Part shown: positions 1-7,141 of the stretch, one piece after another
Layout of the letters: the number at the start of each line of letters is the position of its first letter
Position numbering within the stretch: the stretch's first letter is position 1
Origin: Streptomyces sp. NBC_00258
GTDB lineage: Bacteria; Actinomycetota; Actinomycetes; Streptomycetales; Streptomycetaceae
NCBI RefSeq assembly: GCF_036182465.1
Contig: NZ_CP108081.1
Coordinates: forward strand, 10,540,001-10,604,000
Reading direction: 5' to 3'
Length of the DNA stretch: 64,000 bases
The notes under the pieces: model-generated
The model's input: only the letters and a program-made list of their open reading frames with translations
Told to the model about the DNA's origin: nothing
Database searches by the model: none
Position numbers and translations under genes: made by a program

Positions 1-104
1 CCTTCGTGACGCAGACGTTCCCGCTCGAACGGGCCGGGGAGGCGCTGCGTACCGTCGAGGAGGGCCACACGCGCGGCAAGGTCGTGATCGAGGTCGCCAT
101 ATGA
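1..104 (+). CDS. C-terminal end of a zinc-type alcohol dehydrogenase/quinone oxidoreductase (partial)
   Basis: Only the last 33 codons are in the window, in frame from base 3, with the TGA at 102-104. The tail (F-P-L-E-R-A-G-E-A-L then G-K-V-V-I-E-V) is the usual C-terminus of medium-chain dehydrogenases/quinone oxidoreductases, where the A-x-E-A-L-x-x-x-x-x-G-x-x-x-G-K helix-strand unit closes the catalytic domain. The stop overlaps the ATG of the acetyltransferase gene at 101 (ATGA), so the two are co-transcribed and translationally coupled. The substrate cannot be judged from this fragment. Confidence 0.7.
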   Translation, partial: FVTQTFPLERAGEALRTVEEGHTRGKVVIEVAI

Positions 105-820
105 GCGGGGCACGTCACCCGCTGGACAATCCGGCGCTGGGCTCGCTGACCGGCCCGCACGCCCACTTCGCCGAGCACCGCGGCCGCGTGCTGCGCTACC
201 CCGTCGACGTGTCGCCCTGGCTGGCACTGCCCGACGAGCCGGACGCCGACGACTGGGCCGACCTCGCGGCACTCGTCGGCCCCGGCGAGGAGATAGGGCT
301 CCCCGCCTTCGACGGCGGCATCCCGGACGGCTGGGACGTGACGTTCAGCCTGGACGGCGTACAACTCGTGGACGACGGCCTGGCCACCGCGCCGGAGCCG
401 GAGGCCGTACGGCTCGGTCCCGCCGACGTACCGGAGATGCTGGACCTGGTCGAGCGCACCAGACCGGGCCCGTTCCTGCCGCGGACCGTCGAACTCGGCA
501 CGTATCTCGGGATTCGCCGGAACGGGGCCCTGATCGCCATGGCGGGGGAGCGGCTGCATCCACCGGGCTGGACCGAGATCAGCGCGGTCTGCACCGATCC
601 GGACTTCCGCGGTGAGGGCCTCGCGACCCGGCTGACCCTGGCGGTCGCCCACGGCATACGCGCCCGGGGCGAGACCCCGTTCCTGCACGCCGCCGCCGAC
701 AACACCACCGCCATCCGGCTCTATGAGGCGATGGGCTTCCGGCTGCGGCGCAGGACGAGGTTCGTGGGGGCGCGGGTGCCCGAACCGCTCGGCGACCGGC
801 AGACGTTGGGGGTCGCCTAG
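101..820 (+). CDS. GNAT family N-acetyltransferase
   Basis: The 239-residue protein transfers an acetyl group from acetyl-CoA to an unknown amine. The GNAT fold is in the C-terminal half: motif A with the pyrophosphate-binding R-G-E-G-L-A at residues 170-175, and motif B N-T-T-A-I-R-L-Y-E-A-M-G-F at 201-213, a typical FR47-like signature. The N-terminal 100 residues are poorly conserved and carry no recognised motif. The ATG overlaps the stop of the upstream dehydrogenase, so the enzymes probably act in one detoxification or modification step. It is cytosolic, with no signal peptide. The family call is firm; the substrate is unknown. Confidence 0.88.
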   Translation: MSGARHPLDNPALGSLTGPHAHFAEHRGRVLRYPVDVSPWLALPDEPDADDWADLAALVGPGEEIGLPAFDGGIPDGWDVTFSLDGVQLVDDGLATAPEPEAVRLGPADVPEMLDLVERTRPGPFLPRTVELGTYLGIRRNGALIAMAGERLHPPGWTEISAVCTDPDFRGEGLATRLTLAVAHGIRARGETPFLHAAADNTTAIRLYEAMGFRLRRRTRFVGARVPEPLGDRQTLGVA

Positions 821-926
821 CGGCGGGGGAGGGCGTGGGGCCGCGGCGGGCTTGAAGGATGGTGGTGCGGCGGGCCTTGACACGTGACGGGTCGCGCCGC
901 CTGCCCGCTCGCGCCTCCGCCGTGCC

Positions 927-1385
927 TCAGTCGCTCGCGGACGTGGCCTTGAAGGTCACGCCACCCACCGCCGCGTTGTACCGCAGCAGATACCCGGCGA
1001 ACCGCTCCAGGTCCTCCTCCGGCCAGCCCGCGAGCCGCTCGCGGAACGCCACCCGGCGGCTCGCGGTCACCTGGGCGAGGATCTCCGTGCCGGCGGGGGT
1101 GAGGTGGAGCACCTGGACGCGCTGGTCCTGGGGATCGGCGCGGCGTTCGACCAGCCCTGCGCGTTCGAGGGCGGAGACCTGGCGGCTGACCGTGGACTTG
1201 TCCAGGGCGTAGTGCGCGGCCAGGTCGGTGGCCCGGCAGCCGCCGACGTCCTCCAGGTGGCCGAGCAGCGTGTACGAGACCAGGGACAGCTCGGGGTGCA
1301 GACGTCCCGCCGAGGCCCGGGCGCGGCGGGCGAAGGCCGTCAGCTCGTGGTGGATCGTCTCGATGGACACGTCGGCTGCGTTCAC
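927..1385 (-). CDS. MarR family transcriptional regulator
   Basis: This 152-residue winged-helix repressor starts at GTG 1385 with an AAGGAAG ribosome site. The MarR core is clear: the helix-turn-helix A-T-D-L-A-A-H-Y-A-L-D-K-S-T-V-S-R-Q-V at about 53-71, followed by the wing E-R-R-A-D-P-Q-D-Q-R at about 81-90. MarR dimers usually bind palindromes and are released by small ligands. Two GTTGC/GCAAC palindromes at 1407-1442, just upstream of its start, are probable autoregulatory operators. The divergent gene after 1669 may share control. The ligand is unknown. Confidence 0.9.
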   Translation of the reverse strand: MNAADVSIETIHHELTAFARRARASAGRLHPELSLVSYTLLGHLEDVGGCRATDLAAHYALDKSTVSRQVSALERAGLVERRADPQDQRVQVLHLTPAGTEILAQVTASRRVAFRERLAGWPEEDLERFAGYLLRYNAAVGGVTFKATSASD

Positions 1386-1406
1386 GGTTTCTTCCTTTCT
1401 CTTCTG

Positions 1407-1442
1407 GTTGCACCATACAACTAAGTGGTTGCCTAATGCAAC
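1407..1442. promoter_or_regulatory. tandem MarR-type operators
   Basis: There are two 15-bp inverted repeats: GTTGCACCATACAAC (1407-1421) and GTTGCCTAATGCAAC (1428-1442). Their centres are 21 bp apart, two helical turns, so two dimers would bind the same DNA face. The second has perfect GTTGC/GCAAC arms. They start 22 bp upstream of the MarR GTG, which fits autorepression (inference). Confidence 0.6.
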
Positions 1443-1553
1443 TAGAGGTGCCTCGGGTGTGATGCGCGGAGGGCCTGGGACCGGGTCCCGGCCGGGGGTG
1501 GCGCCGTGTAATGTTGCCGTCCGGCTGCGGACCGCCCCAGCCGCGAACGGACC

Positions 1554-1625
1554 GAGGAGGTGAGCCCCATTACCGCTGTGTCAGCTCGGGTGCTCTCGCC
1601 TCAGGGCCTCACCGGCATCAGGTGA
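1554..1625 (+). other. possible leader peptide with strong Shine-Dalgarno and ATT or GTG start
   Basis: A near-perfect Shine-Dalgarno (GAGGAGGTGA, 1554-1563) is followed, 5 nt later, not by ATG but by ATT at 1569, opening an 18-codon frame that ends at TGA 1623-1625. In-frame GTG codons at 1578 and 1590 are other possible starts. The frame ends 43 bp before the methyltransferase gene on the same strand. It could be a translated leader or the remnant of a lost start; I do not recognise the peptide. Confidence 0.3.
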
Positions 1626-1668
1626 CCTGGAGGGCGCCCTTCGGCTTCCCGAAAGGCTCTCGGCTTCC

Positions 1669-2442
1669 ATGCCACCTTCTTACGCACAGGTCGTCACCGC
1701 GCTCCGCTCCGCAGGTTGTGTCTTCGCCGAGGACGAGGCGCGACTGATCCTCTCCACCGCACGCACACCCGCCGAACTCACCGTGATGGTGGACGGCCGG
1801 GTCGCGGGCCTGCCCCTCGAACACGTCCTGGGCTGGGCCGAGTTCAGAGGTCTGCGCATAGCAGTGGAACCCGGCGTCTTCGTGCCCCGCCGCCGAACGG
1901 AGTTCCTGGTCGAGCAGGCCGTCGCGCTCGCCCCCGAGGCCCCCGTCGTCGTGGACCTGTGCTGTGGCTCCGGTGCGGTGGGTGCGGCGCTCGCCGCCGC
2001 GCTTCCCGGCGTTGAGCTGCACGCCGCCGATGTCGATCCCGCCGCGGTGCGGTGCGCTCGGCGGAACGTGGGCCGGGGTGCTCATGTCCACGAGGGTGAT
2101 CTCTTCGAGGCGTTGCCCCATGGCCTCCGTGGCCGCATCGGCATTCTGGCTGCCAATGTGCCGTACGTTCCCACCGGTGAGGTCGGGCTGCTGCCGCCGG
2201 AGGCCCGGGATCATGAACCTCTCGTGGCGCTCGACGGGGGTGGGGACGGGCTCGACGTCCTGCGTCGGGTCGCCGTGGAGGCGCCGCGGTGGCTGGCGCC
2301 CGGCGGGAGTCTCCTCGTCGAGACGAGTGAGCGCCAGACCGGCCTGGCCGTCGAGATATTCGCCGGTGCCGGACTGATCCCGAGGCTGGAGGTCTCGGAG
2401 GAGCTCTACGCGAACGTCGTGATCGGCGTGAAGGGTGGCTGA
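1669..2442 (+). CDS. N5-glutamine S-adenosyl-L-methionine-dependent methyltransferase (PrmC/HemK-like)
   Basis: This 257-residue class I methyltransferase has SAM motif I V-D-L-C-C-G-S-G at 95-102 and an acidic motif (D-V-D-P) at 121-124. The catalytic PrmC/HemK tetrapeptide N-P-P-Y appears as N-V-P-Y at 163-166, the form common in the actinobacterial paralogue. PrmC proper methylates the glutamine of the release-factor GGQ motif. The Pro-to-Val change and the lack of a neighbouring prfA suggest this is a second, accessory enzyme whose target is unknown. The ribosome site before the ATG is weak. Confidence 0.82.
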   Translation: MPPSYAQVVTALRSAGCVFAEDEARLILSTARTPAELTVMVDGRVAGLPLEHVLGWAEFRGLRIAVEPGVFVPRRRTEFLVEQAVALAPEAPVVVDLCCGSGAVGAALAAALPGVELHAADVDPAAVRCARRNVGRGAHVHEGDLFEALPHGLRGRIGILAANVPYVPTGEVGLLPPEARDHEPLVALDGGGDGLDVLRRVAVEAPRWLAPGGSLLVETSERQTGLAVEIFAGAGLIPRLEVSEELYANVVIGVKGG

Positions 2443-2531
2443 GGGTGCGGGACTGAGGCTGCGGGTCGTCCGTGGCTGGTCGCGCAGTTCCCCGCGCCCC
2501 TGACGGGCGAGGTGCTCGTCACATTGACCCC

Positions 2532-2565
2532 CCAATCCTTTTGCAACTAGTTGCAAAAGGATTGG
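2532..2565. promoter_or_regulatory. 34-bp perfect palindrome, probable operator of the dienoyl-CoA reductase gene
   Basis: The two 17-bp arms 2532-2548 and 2549-2565 are exact reverse complements with no spacer; the core is TTGCAACTAGTTGCAA. The site ends 45 bp before the ATG at 2611, an operator position. The nearest regulator is the PadR gene immediately downstream at 4658, which is the first candidate to bind it (inference). The core also resembles MarR-family sites. Confidence 0.7.
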
Positions 2566-2610
2566 CTCGTCGTCTACAAAGACATGACGACACCGCGTAC
2601 GGAGGGGCCC

Positions 2611-4626
2611 ATGAGCCGTTACCCGCATCTGCTGAACCCGCTCGACCTGGGCTTCACCACGTTGGCGAACCGCGTGCTCATGGGCTCCATGCACGTCGGC
2701 CTGGAAGAGGCCGAGCGCGGCTTCGAGCGCATGGCGGAGTTCTACGCCGCCCGGGCGCGCGGCGGCGTCGGCCTCATCGTCACCGGCGGCATCGCCCCCA
2801 ACGAGGCGGGCCGCCCGTACGAGGGCGGGGCCAAGCTCACCACCGAGGCGGAGGCCGAGCAGCACACCGGGATCACCACCGCGGTGCACCGCGAGGGCGG
2901 GAAGATCGCGATGCAGATCCTCCACTTCGGGCGGTACGCCTACCATCAGGACCTGGTCGCCCCGAGCGCCCTCCAGGCGCCGATCAGCCCGTACCCGCCG
3001 CACGCGCTCACCGACGACGAGGTCGAGCGGACCATCGACGACTACGCCAGGGCGGCCCGTCTCGCGCGGCAGGCCGGCTACGACGGCGTCGAGATCATGG
3101 GCTCCGAGGGCTACCTCATCAACGAGTTCATCGCCGCCCAGACCAACAAACGCGAAGACCGCTGGGGTGGTTCCTACGAGAACCGCATGCGGTTCCCCGT
3201 CGAGATCGTCCGCCGGGTGCGGGAGGCGGTCGGCGAGGACTTCATCATCATCTACCGGCTGTCGATGCTGGATCTGGTCCCGGGCGGATCCTCGTTCGAC
3301 GAGGTGATCACGCTCGCCAAGGCCGTCGAGGCGGCCGGGGCGACCATCATCAACACCGGTATCGGCTGGCACGAGGCCCGGATCCCCACCATCGCGACCT
3401 CGGTGCCGCGCGGCGCGTACGCCTGGGTGACCAAGAAAGTCATGGGTGCCGTGTCGATCCCGCTGGTGACGACGAACCGCATCAACACCCCTGATCTCGC
3501 AGAGCAGTTGCTCGCCGAGGGGTACGCCGACATGGTGTCGCTGGCCCGCCCGATGCTCGCCGACCCGGACTTCGTGGCCAAGGCGGAAGCCGGGCGCCCC
3601 GAGGCCATCAACACCTGCATCGGCTGCAACCAGGCCTGCCTCGACCACACGTTCAGCGGCAAGATCACGTCGTGCCTGGTGAACCCGCGGGCCTGCCACG
3701 AGACCGAGCTCGTCCTCTCACCGACCAGGCGGCGCAAGCAGGTTGCCGTGGTCGGCGCGGGCCCGGCCGGACTCGCCTGCGCGGTCAGCGCCGCCGAGCG
3801 AGGCCACGACGTCACCCTCTACGACGCCGCGCACGAAATCGGCGGCCAGCTCAACGTGGCCCGCCGGGTCCCCGGCAAGCAGGAGTTCGACGAGACGATC
3901 CGCTACTTCCGTACGCAGCTCGAACTGCACGGCGTGGACGTGCGGTTGAACACCCCCGTCACTGCCGAGGACGTCTCCGGGTACGACGAGGTCGTCGTCG
4001 CCACGGGGGTCAGCCCGCGCACCCCCGAGATTCCCGGTGTCGACCACCCCAGCGTCGTCGGCTACCTCGACGTGCTGCGCGACGGCGCGCCCGTCGGCGA
4101 CCGTGTCGCGATCCTCGGCGCGGGCGGCATCGGCTTCGACGTCGCCGAGTACCTGACCGACGGCGGTGACAAGGCCAGCGAGGACCCGGCCACGTACTTC
4201 CGGCACTGGGGCGTCGACATGGACTACCGGGCGCCCGGCGGCCTCGGCACCCCGGATCGGCCCGCCCCGCCGCGTACCGTCCACCTCCTGCAGCGCAAGG
4301 CGTCGAAGGTCGGCGGGGGTCTCGGCAAGACCACCGGCTGGATCCACCGCACCGAACTCAAGCACCGCGGAGTCACCATGGTCCCGGGCGTCCAGTACGA
4401 CCGTATCGACGACGCCGGCCTGCATGTCACCGTCGACGGCCGGGCCTCAGTCCTTCCGGTCGACACGATCGTGCTCTGCACGGGGCAGGAACCGCGCCGC
4501 GACCTGTACGAGGCGCTGCGCGCCGACGGCCGCAGCGTGCACCTCATCGGCGGTGCCGACGTGGCGGCCGAGCTGGACGCCAAGCGGGCCATCAAGCAGG
4601 GCACGGAGCTGGCGGCGGCACTGTAG
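2611..4626 (+). CDS. fadH: NADPH-dependent 2,4-dienoyl-CoA reductase / old-yellow-enzyme flavoprotein
   Basis: This 671-residue iron-sulfur flavoprotein has the FadH architecture. The N-terminal FMN TIM barrel covers about 1-330 (H-F-G-R-Y-A-Y-H at 105-112; E-G-Y-L-I-N-E-F at 166-173). A 4Fe-4S site follows with Cys336, Cys339, Cys343 and Cys355. The C-terminal FAD/NAD(P) part has G-A-G-P-A-G-L-A at 382-389. The family reduces 2,4-dienoyl-CoA in beta-oxidation of unsaturated fatty acids; some homologues act on other enones. The start at 2611 follows GGAGGGG. The upstream in-frame ATG codons lie close to the palindrome and are less likely. Expression is probably set by the 34-bp palindrome and the downstream PadR. 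Confidence 0.88.
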   Translation: MSRYPHLLNPLDLGFTTLANRVLMGSMHVGLEEAERGFERMAEFYAARARGGVGLIVTGGIAPNEAGRPYEGGAKLTTEAEAEQHTGITTAVHREGGKIAMQILHFGRYAYHQDLVAPSALQAPISPYPPHALTDDEVERTIDDYARAARLARQAGYDGVEIMGSEGYLINEFIAAQTNKREDRWGGSYENRMRFPVEIVRRVREAVGEDFIIIYRLSMLDLVPGGSSFDEVITLAKAVEAAGATIINTGIGWHEARIPTIATSVPRGAYAWVTKKVMGAVSIPLVTTNRINTPDLAEQLLAEGYADMVSLARPMLADPDFVAKAEAGRPEAINTCIGCNQACLDHTFSGKITSCLVNPRACHETELVLSPTRRRKQVAVVGAGPAGLACAVSAAERGHDVTLYDAAHEIGGQLNVARRVPGKQEFDETIRYFRTQLELHGVDVRLNTPVTAEDVSGYDEVVVATGVSPRTPEIPGVDHPSVVGYLDVLRDGAPVGDRVAILGAGGIGFDVAEYLTDGGDKASEDPATYFRHWGVDMDYRAPGGLGTPDRPAPPRTVHLLQRKASKVGGGLGKTTGWIHRTELKHRGVTMVPGVQYDRIDDAGLHVTVDGRASVLPVDTIVLCTGQEPRRDLYEALRADGRSVHLIGGADVAAELDAKRAIKQGTELAAAL

Positions 4627-4645
4627 GGGCCGTACGGACCGTCCC

Positions 4646-4660
4646 TAGGATGACTCCATG
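4646..4660 (+). promoter_or_regulatory. TAGGAT -10 box directing a probably leaderless padR transcript
   Basis: TAGGAT at 4646-4651 is followed 6 nt later by the padR ATG at 4658, and there is no Shine-Dalgarno. This spacing puts the transcript start on or next to the start codon, the usual leaderless arrangement of actinobacteria. No convincing -35 hexamer is visible. Confidence 0.5.
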
Positions 4661-5212
4661 TCACTCCCGCACGCGATCCTCACCGCCCTGCTCGAGAAGC
4701 CGTCCTCGGGGCTTGAGCTGACCCGTCGCTTCGACAGGTCGATCGGCTACTTCTGGTCGGCGACGCATCAGCAGATCTATCGCGAGCTGGGAAAACTGGA
4801 GGCCGAGGGACACATCAGGGCCCTCCCCACGCAACAGCCGGCCCGGGGACAGAAGAAGCGGTACGAGGTCCTGCCCGCGGGCCGTGCCGAACTGGCCAGG
4901 TGGACCGCCGCGTCCCATGACCCGAAGCCACTGCGCGACACGATGCTGCTGCGGCTCCGGGCCGCGGCGGTGGTCGGCACGGAGGGCATCGAGGCGGACC
5001 TGCGGCGCCATCTCGACCTGCACCAGCGGCAGTTGGCGGAGTACGAGGAGATCCAGGAGCGCGACTTCCCGCCCGGCAGGGACGCGCCGCAGGACCGCCT
5101 TCAGCACCTCGTCCTGCGGGCCGGGATCGACCTGGAGACCTTCTGGACGCGCTGGCTGACGCACGCGCTGGAGGAGTTCGGACGGCTGCCCGCGGAAGAT
5201 CCGGCGTCCTGA
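4658..5212 (+). CDS. PadR family transcriptional regulator
   Basis: This 184-residue regulator has an N-terminal PadR winged helix (about 1-90: H-A-I-L-T-A-L-L-E, S-S-G-L-E-L-T-R-R-F, then H-Q-Q-I-Y-R-E-L-G-K-L and a Q-K-K-R-Y wing) and a helical C-terminal dimerisation domain of the Vir_act_alpha_C type. PadR proteins repress detoxification and efflux genes until they bind an aromatic or lipophilic ligand. It lies 31 bp after the dienoyl-CoA reductase gene and is its most likely regulator through the palindrome at 2532-2565. It appears to have its own leaderless promoter. Confidence 0.88.
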   Translation: MSLPHAILTALLEKPSSGLELTRRFDRSIGYFWSATHQQIYRELGKLEAEGHIRALPTQQPARGQKKRYEVLPAGRAELARWTAASHDPKPLRDTMLLRLRAAAVVGTEGIEADLRRHLDLHQRQLAEYEEIQERDFPPGRDAPQDRLQHLVLRAGIDLETFWTRWLTHALEEFGRLPAEDPAS

Positions 5213-5213
5213 C

Positions 5214-5276
5214 GGTCCGGATTTCGGATGGTCCGGATTCGGGTGATCGGCACTTCAGGTCGTCGGCACTTCAGGT
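5214..5276. repeat. two successive 16-bp-period direct repeats
   Basis: GGTCCGGATT occurs at 5214-5223 and 5230-5239, and TCGGCACTTCAGGT at 5247-5260 and 5263-5276. Both pairs have a 16-bp period. They fill the gap between padR and the convergent secreted-protein gene, directly before a hairpin. Function unknown. Confidence 0.6.
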
Positions 5277-5280
5277 GGTC

Positions 5281-5328
5281 GGCGGCGGCCCGGGCTGCCC
5301 GTCGAGACCGGGGTACCGGGCCGCCGCC
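5281..5328. terminator. bidirectional terminator hairpin
   Basis: A 13-bp perfect G/C stem (5281-5293 with 5316-5328) and a 22-nt loop lie between the convergent padR gene and the secreted-protein gene that ends at 5333. There is no U tract, as usual for Streptomyces terminators. Confidence 0.6.
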
Positions 5329-5332
5329 GTGC

Positions 5333-5893
5333 TCACAGCCGGTGCGGCTTGGCGCGCCGGCGCAGGACCCAGACCGTGGCTCCGACTCCCGCCGCCACCA
5401 GGACGCCGCCCGCCGCGTAGGTGGCGGCACCGTAGTCCTTCGTACCGCCGCCCATCCCGCCCATGACCCCGCGCGACGGTGATGCCGACGATGTCGCAGT
5501 CGCAGTCGCAGAGATTGTGGGGCTGGAGACGGGGGAGACGGTGACGGACTGGGTGCCCGCCGTCGTGCCGTCGGCGCAGACCACGATGACGGTGTAGGTG
5601 CCGGTGGTGACGTTGGACCAGGCCGCGGCCTGGCTGGTGCTGGTCCCTGACAAGGTCGCCTGGCGCCCCTGCGCGAAGTTGGCCTGACCGCTGGAGAGCA
5701 GTGAGGCATTCCCCATGGAGCCGTTGGACCTGGTGGCACAGTCGGTGGTGGTCACCTGCACCGTCGTGCCACTGGTGGTCACATTGATGGCCGTGTTCAC
5801 CGCGACCGCCTCCGTGGCGGTGAGGGTCAGCGGCAGCGCGGCGGCGGCCGCCACGGTCAGGCCGGAGCGGACGAGCATCTGGGTCATACGCAT
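5333..5893 (-). CDS. small secreted/membrane-anchored protein of unknown function
   Basis: The protein has 186 residues. The start at 5893 is preferred because GGAGGG stands in front of it. A Sec signal peptide covers about 1-30 (L-T-V-A-A-A-A-A-L-P-L). The middle is a Thr/Ser/Val-rich beta domain, followed by a low-complexity S/T-A-T linker. The C-terminal hydrophobic helix ends in R-R-R, so the protein is probably held in the membrane with its domain outside. There is no LPXTG sorting motif. I recognise no family; a wall-associated or surface role is inference. Confidence 0.6.
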   Translation of the reverse strand: MRMTQMLVRSGLTVAAAAALPLTLTATEAVAVNTAINVTTSGTTVQVTTTDCATRSNGSMGNASLLSSGQANFAQGRQATLSGTSTSQAAAWSNVTTGTYTVIVVCADGTTAGTQSVTVSPVSSPTISATATATSSASPSRGVMGGMGGGTKDYGAATYAAGGVLVAAGVGATVWVLRRRAKPHRL

Positions 5894-6094
5894 AGAACTG
5901 CCCTCCGACAGCACGGTTGGCGGTACATCCCATGCGCCGCCGAGGATTGGGAACGCCCGTGCGCCTTCGGACCGAGCCAATGCGAGGATCACCGGTTCCG
6001 CATGCGGGCCGGGACCGGGCAGGTGACGAATTCCTTCGTCCGGCCGACCGCCGGTGGCGTACCACCGGAGCGGCCCGCTACTTTCCGCGGGCCG

Positions 6095-7036
6095 TCACCA
6101 GGTCCGTCCGGCCGCCAGGATCCGTTCCCCGACGAGCGCGACATGCGGGTTGTCCGACACCCCCGGGCGCCGCACCAGATACGCGGTGTTGATCGGCGGG
6201 TCCTCCGGGTCCAGCAGGGTGATCAGCGTGCCGGAGGCCAGCTCGTCGAGGCACAGATAGCGGGGGAGCACCGAGATCCCGGCGCCCGCCACCACCGCCG
6301 CGAGGACGCCGCGCAGATCCGGCACCGTGATCGCCGCCTGCCCTGTCAGCCGTACGCCGAAGACGTGCCGCCAGTAGCGTCGCGCGATGGGCAGATCCTC
6401 GGCGTACGAGATCAGGGGTGCCCCGTGCAGCACGGCGGGCCCCTCGGCGGCGACCCGGTCCTGGCCGATCCGTTCGGCCCAGGCGGGCGCTGCCACGAGG
6501 ACGAACTCCTCGTCGGCCAGCGGCACCGCGCTCAGTGTGCGGCCGCGCGGCCGTGACGTGGCGATCGCCAGGTCGAAGCGGCCGCCGCGCAGTCCCTCCA
6601 GCAGACCGTCGGTCAGCCCGGTGGTGACCCGCAGCCGCACCCCCTGCCCGGTCAGCGGGGCCAGCGCGGGCAGCACCCGTGTGCACAGCAGTTCCGCGGG
6701 ACCCGCCACATGGACCGGCTCCGGCACCACGTCCGCACCGAACCCGCCGCGGTCCGTGACCGTCGCGAGCGCGTCCAGTGGCGCCGCGACCTGCGCGGCC
6801 AGCTCGTCGGCGACCGAGGTCGACACCACACCGCGCGGCCGCCGCTCGAACAGCTCACGCCCCAGCTGGTCCTCCAGGGACCGGATCTGCGTGGTCACTG
6901 TCGGCTGCGACAGCCCCAGCAGCCGCGCCGCCGCCGTGAACGAACCCGCCCGGTGCACGGCCAGGAAGGTCCGCAGCAGCGAGAGATCGAGCGGGGCGGC
7001 GGACGCGGCGGTGCCATTGGATTCCCTATGGGGCAT
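6095..7036 (-). CDS. LysR family transcriptional regulator
   Basis: This 313-residue regulator has a typical LysR N-terminal helix-turn-helix (L-R-T-F-L-A-V at about 21-27; G-S-F-T-A-A-A-R-L-L at about 31-40; S-Q-P-T-V-T-T-Q-I at about 43-51) and a C-terminal periplasmic-binding-like co-inducer domain. A TAGGAT box 7 nt upstream of the ATG, without a Shine-Dalgarno, points to a leaderless transcript. An inverted repeat with ACGGAG/CTCCGT arms overlaps this promoter and fits autoregulation. No obvious metabolic gene is divergent from it, so its target and effector are unknown. Confidence 0.9.
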   Translation of the reverse strand: MPHRESNGTAASAAPLDLSLLRTFLAVHRAGSFTAAARLLGLSQPTVTTQIRSLEDQLGRELFERRPRGVVSTSVADELAAQVAAPLDALATVTDRGGFGADVVPEPVHVAGPAELLCTRVLPALAPLTGQGVRLRVTTGLTDGLLEGLRGGRFDLAIATSRPRGRTLSAVPLADEEFVLVAAPAWAERIGQDRVAAEGPAVLHGAPLISYAEDLPIARRYWRHVFGVRLTGQAAITVPDLRGVLAAVVAGAGISVLPRYLCLDELASGTLITLLDPEDPPINTAYLVRRPGVSDNPHVALVGERILAAGRTW

Positions 7037-7057
7037 ACGGAGAATCCTAGGCTCCGT
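7037..7057 (-). promoter_or_regulatory. LysR promoter with overlapping inverted repeat
   Basis: ACGGAG (7037-7042) and CTCCGT (7052-7057) are separated by 9 bp. The minus-strand -10 TAGGAT (7049-7044) lies in the spacer and the start codon is 7 nt further on. Binding here would block the promoter, as in LysR negative autoregulation (inference). Confidence 0.4.
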
Positions 7058-7141
7058 CTATGGCCGGAACCGCCTTCGGGCACCCGCCGCCTGCGCGGGT
7101 ACGGCGCCGCCACACCCGCCGTACCACCTCACCGCCCCGCC

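Noticed and set aside
1618..3699. Long open minus-strand frame opposite the methyltransferase and fadH genes
   Set aside because: It is a composition shadow typical for high-GC DNA: rich in Arg, Gly and His, with no family motif, and two well-supported plus-strand genes cover it.
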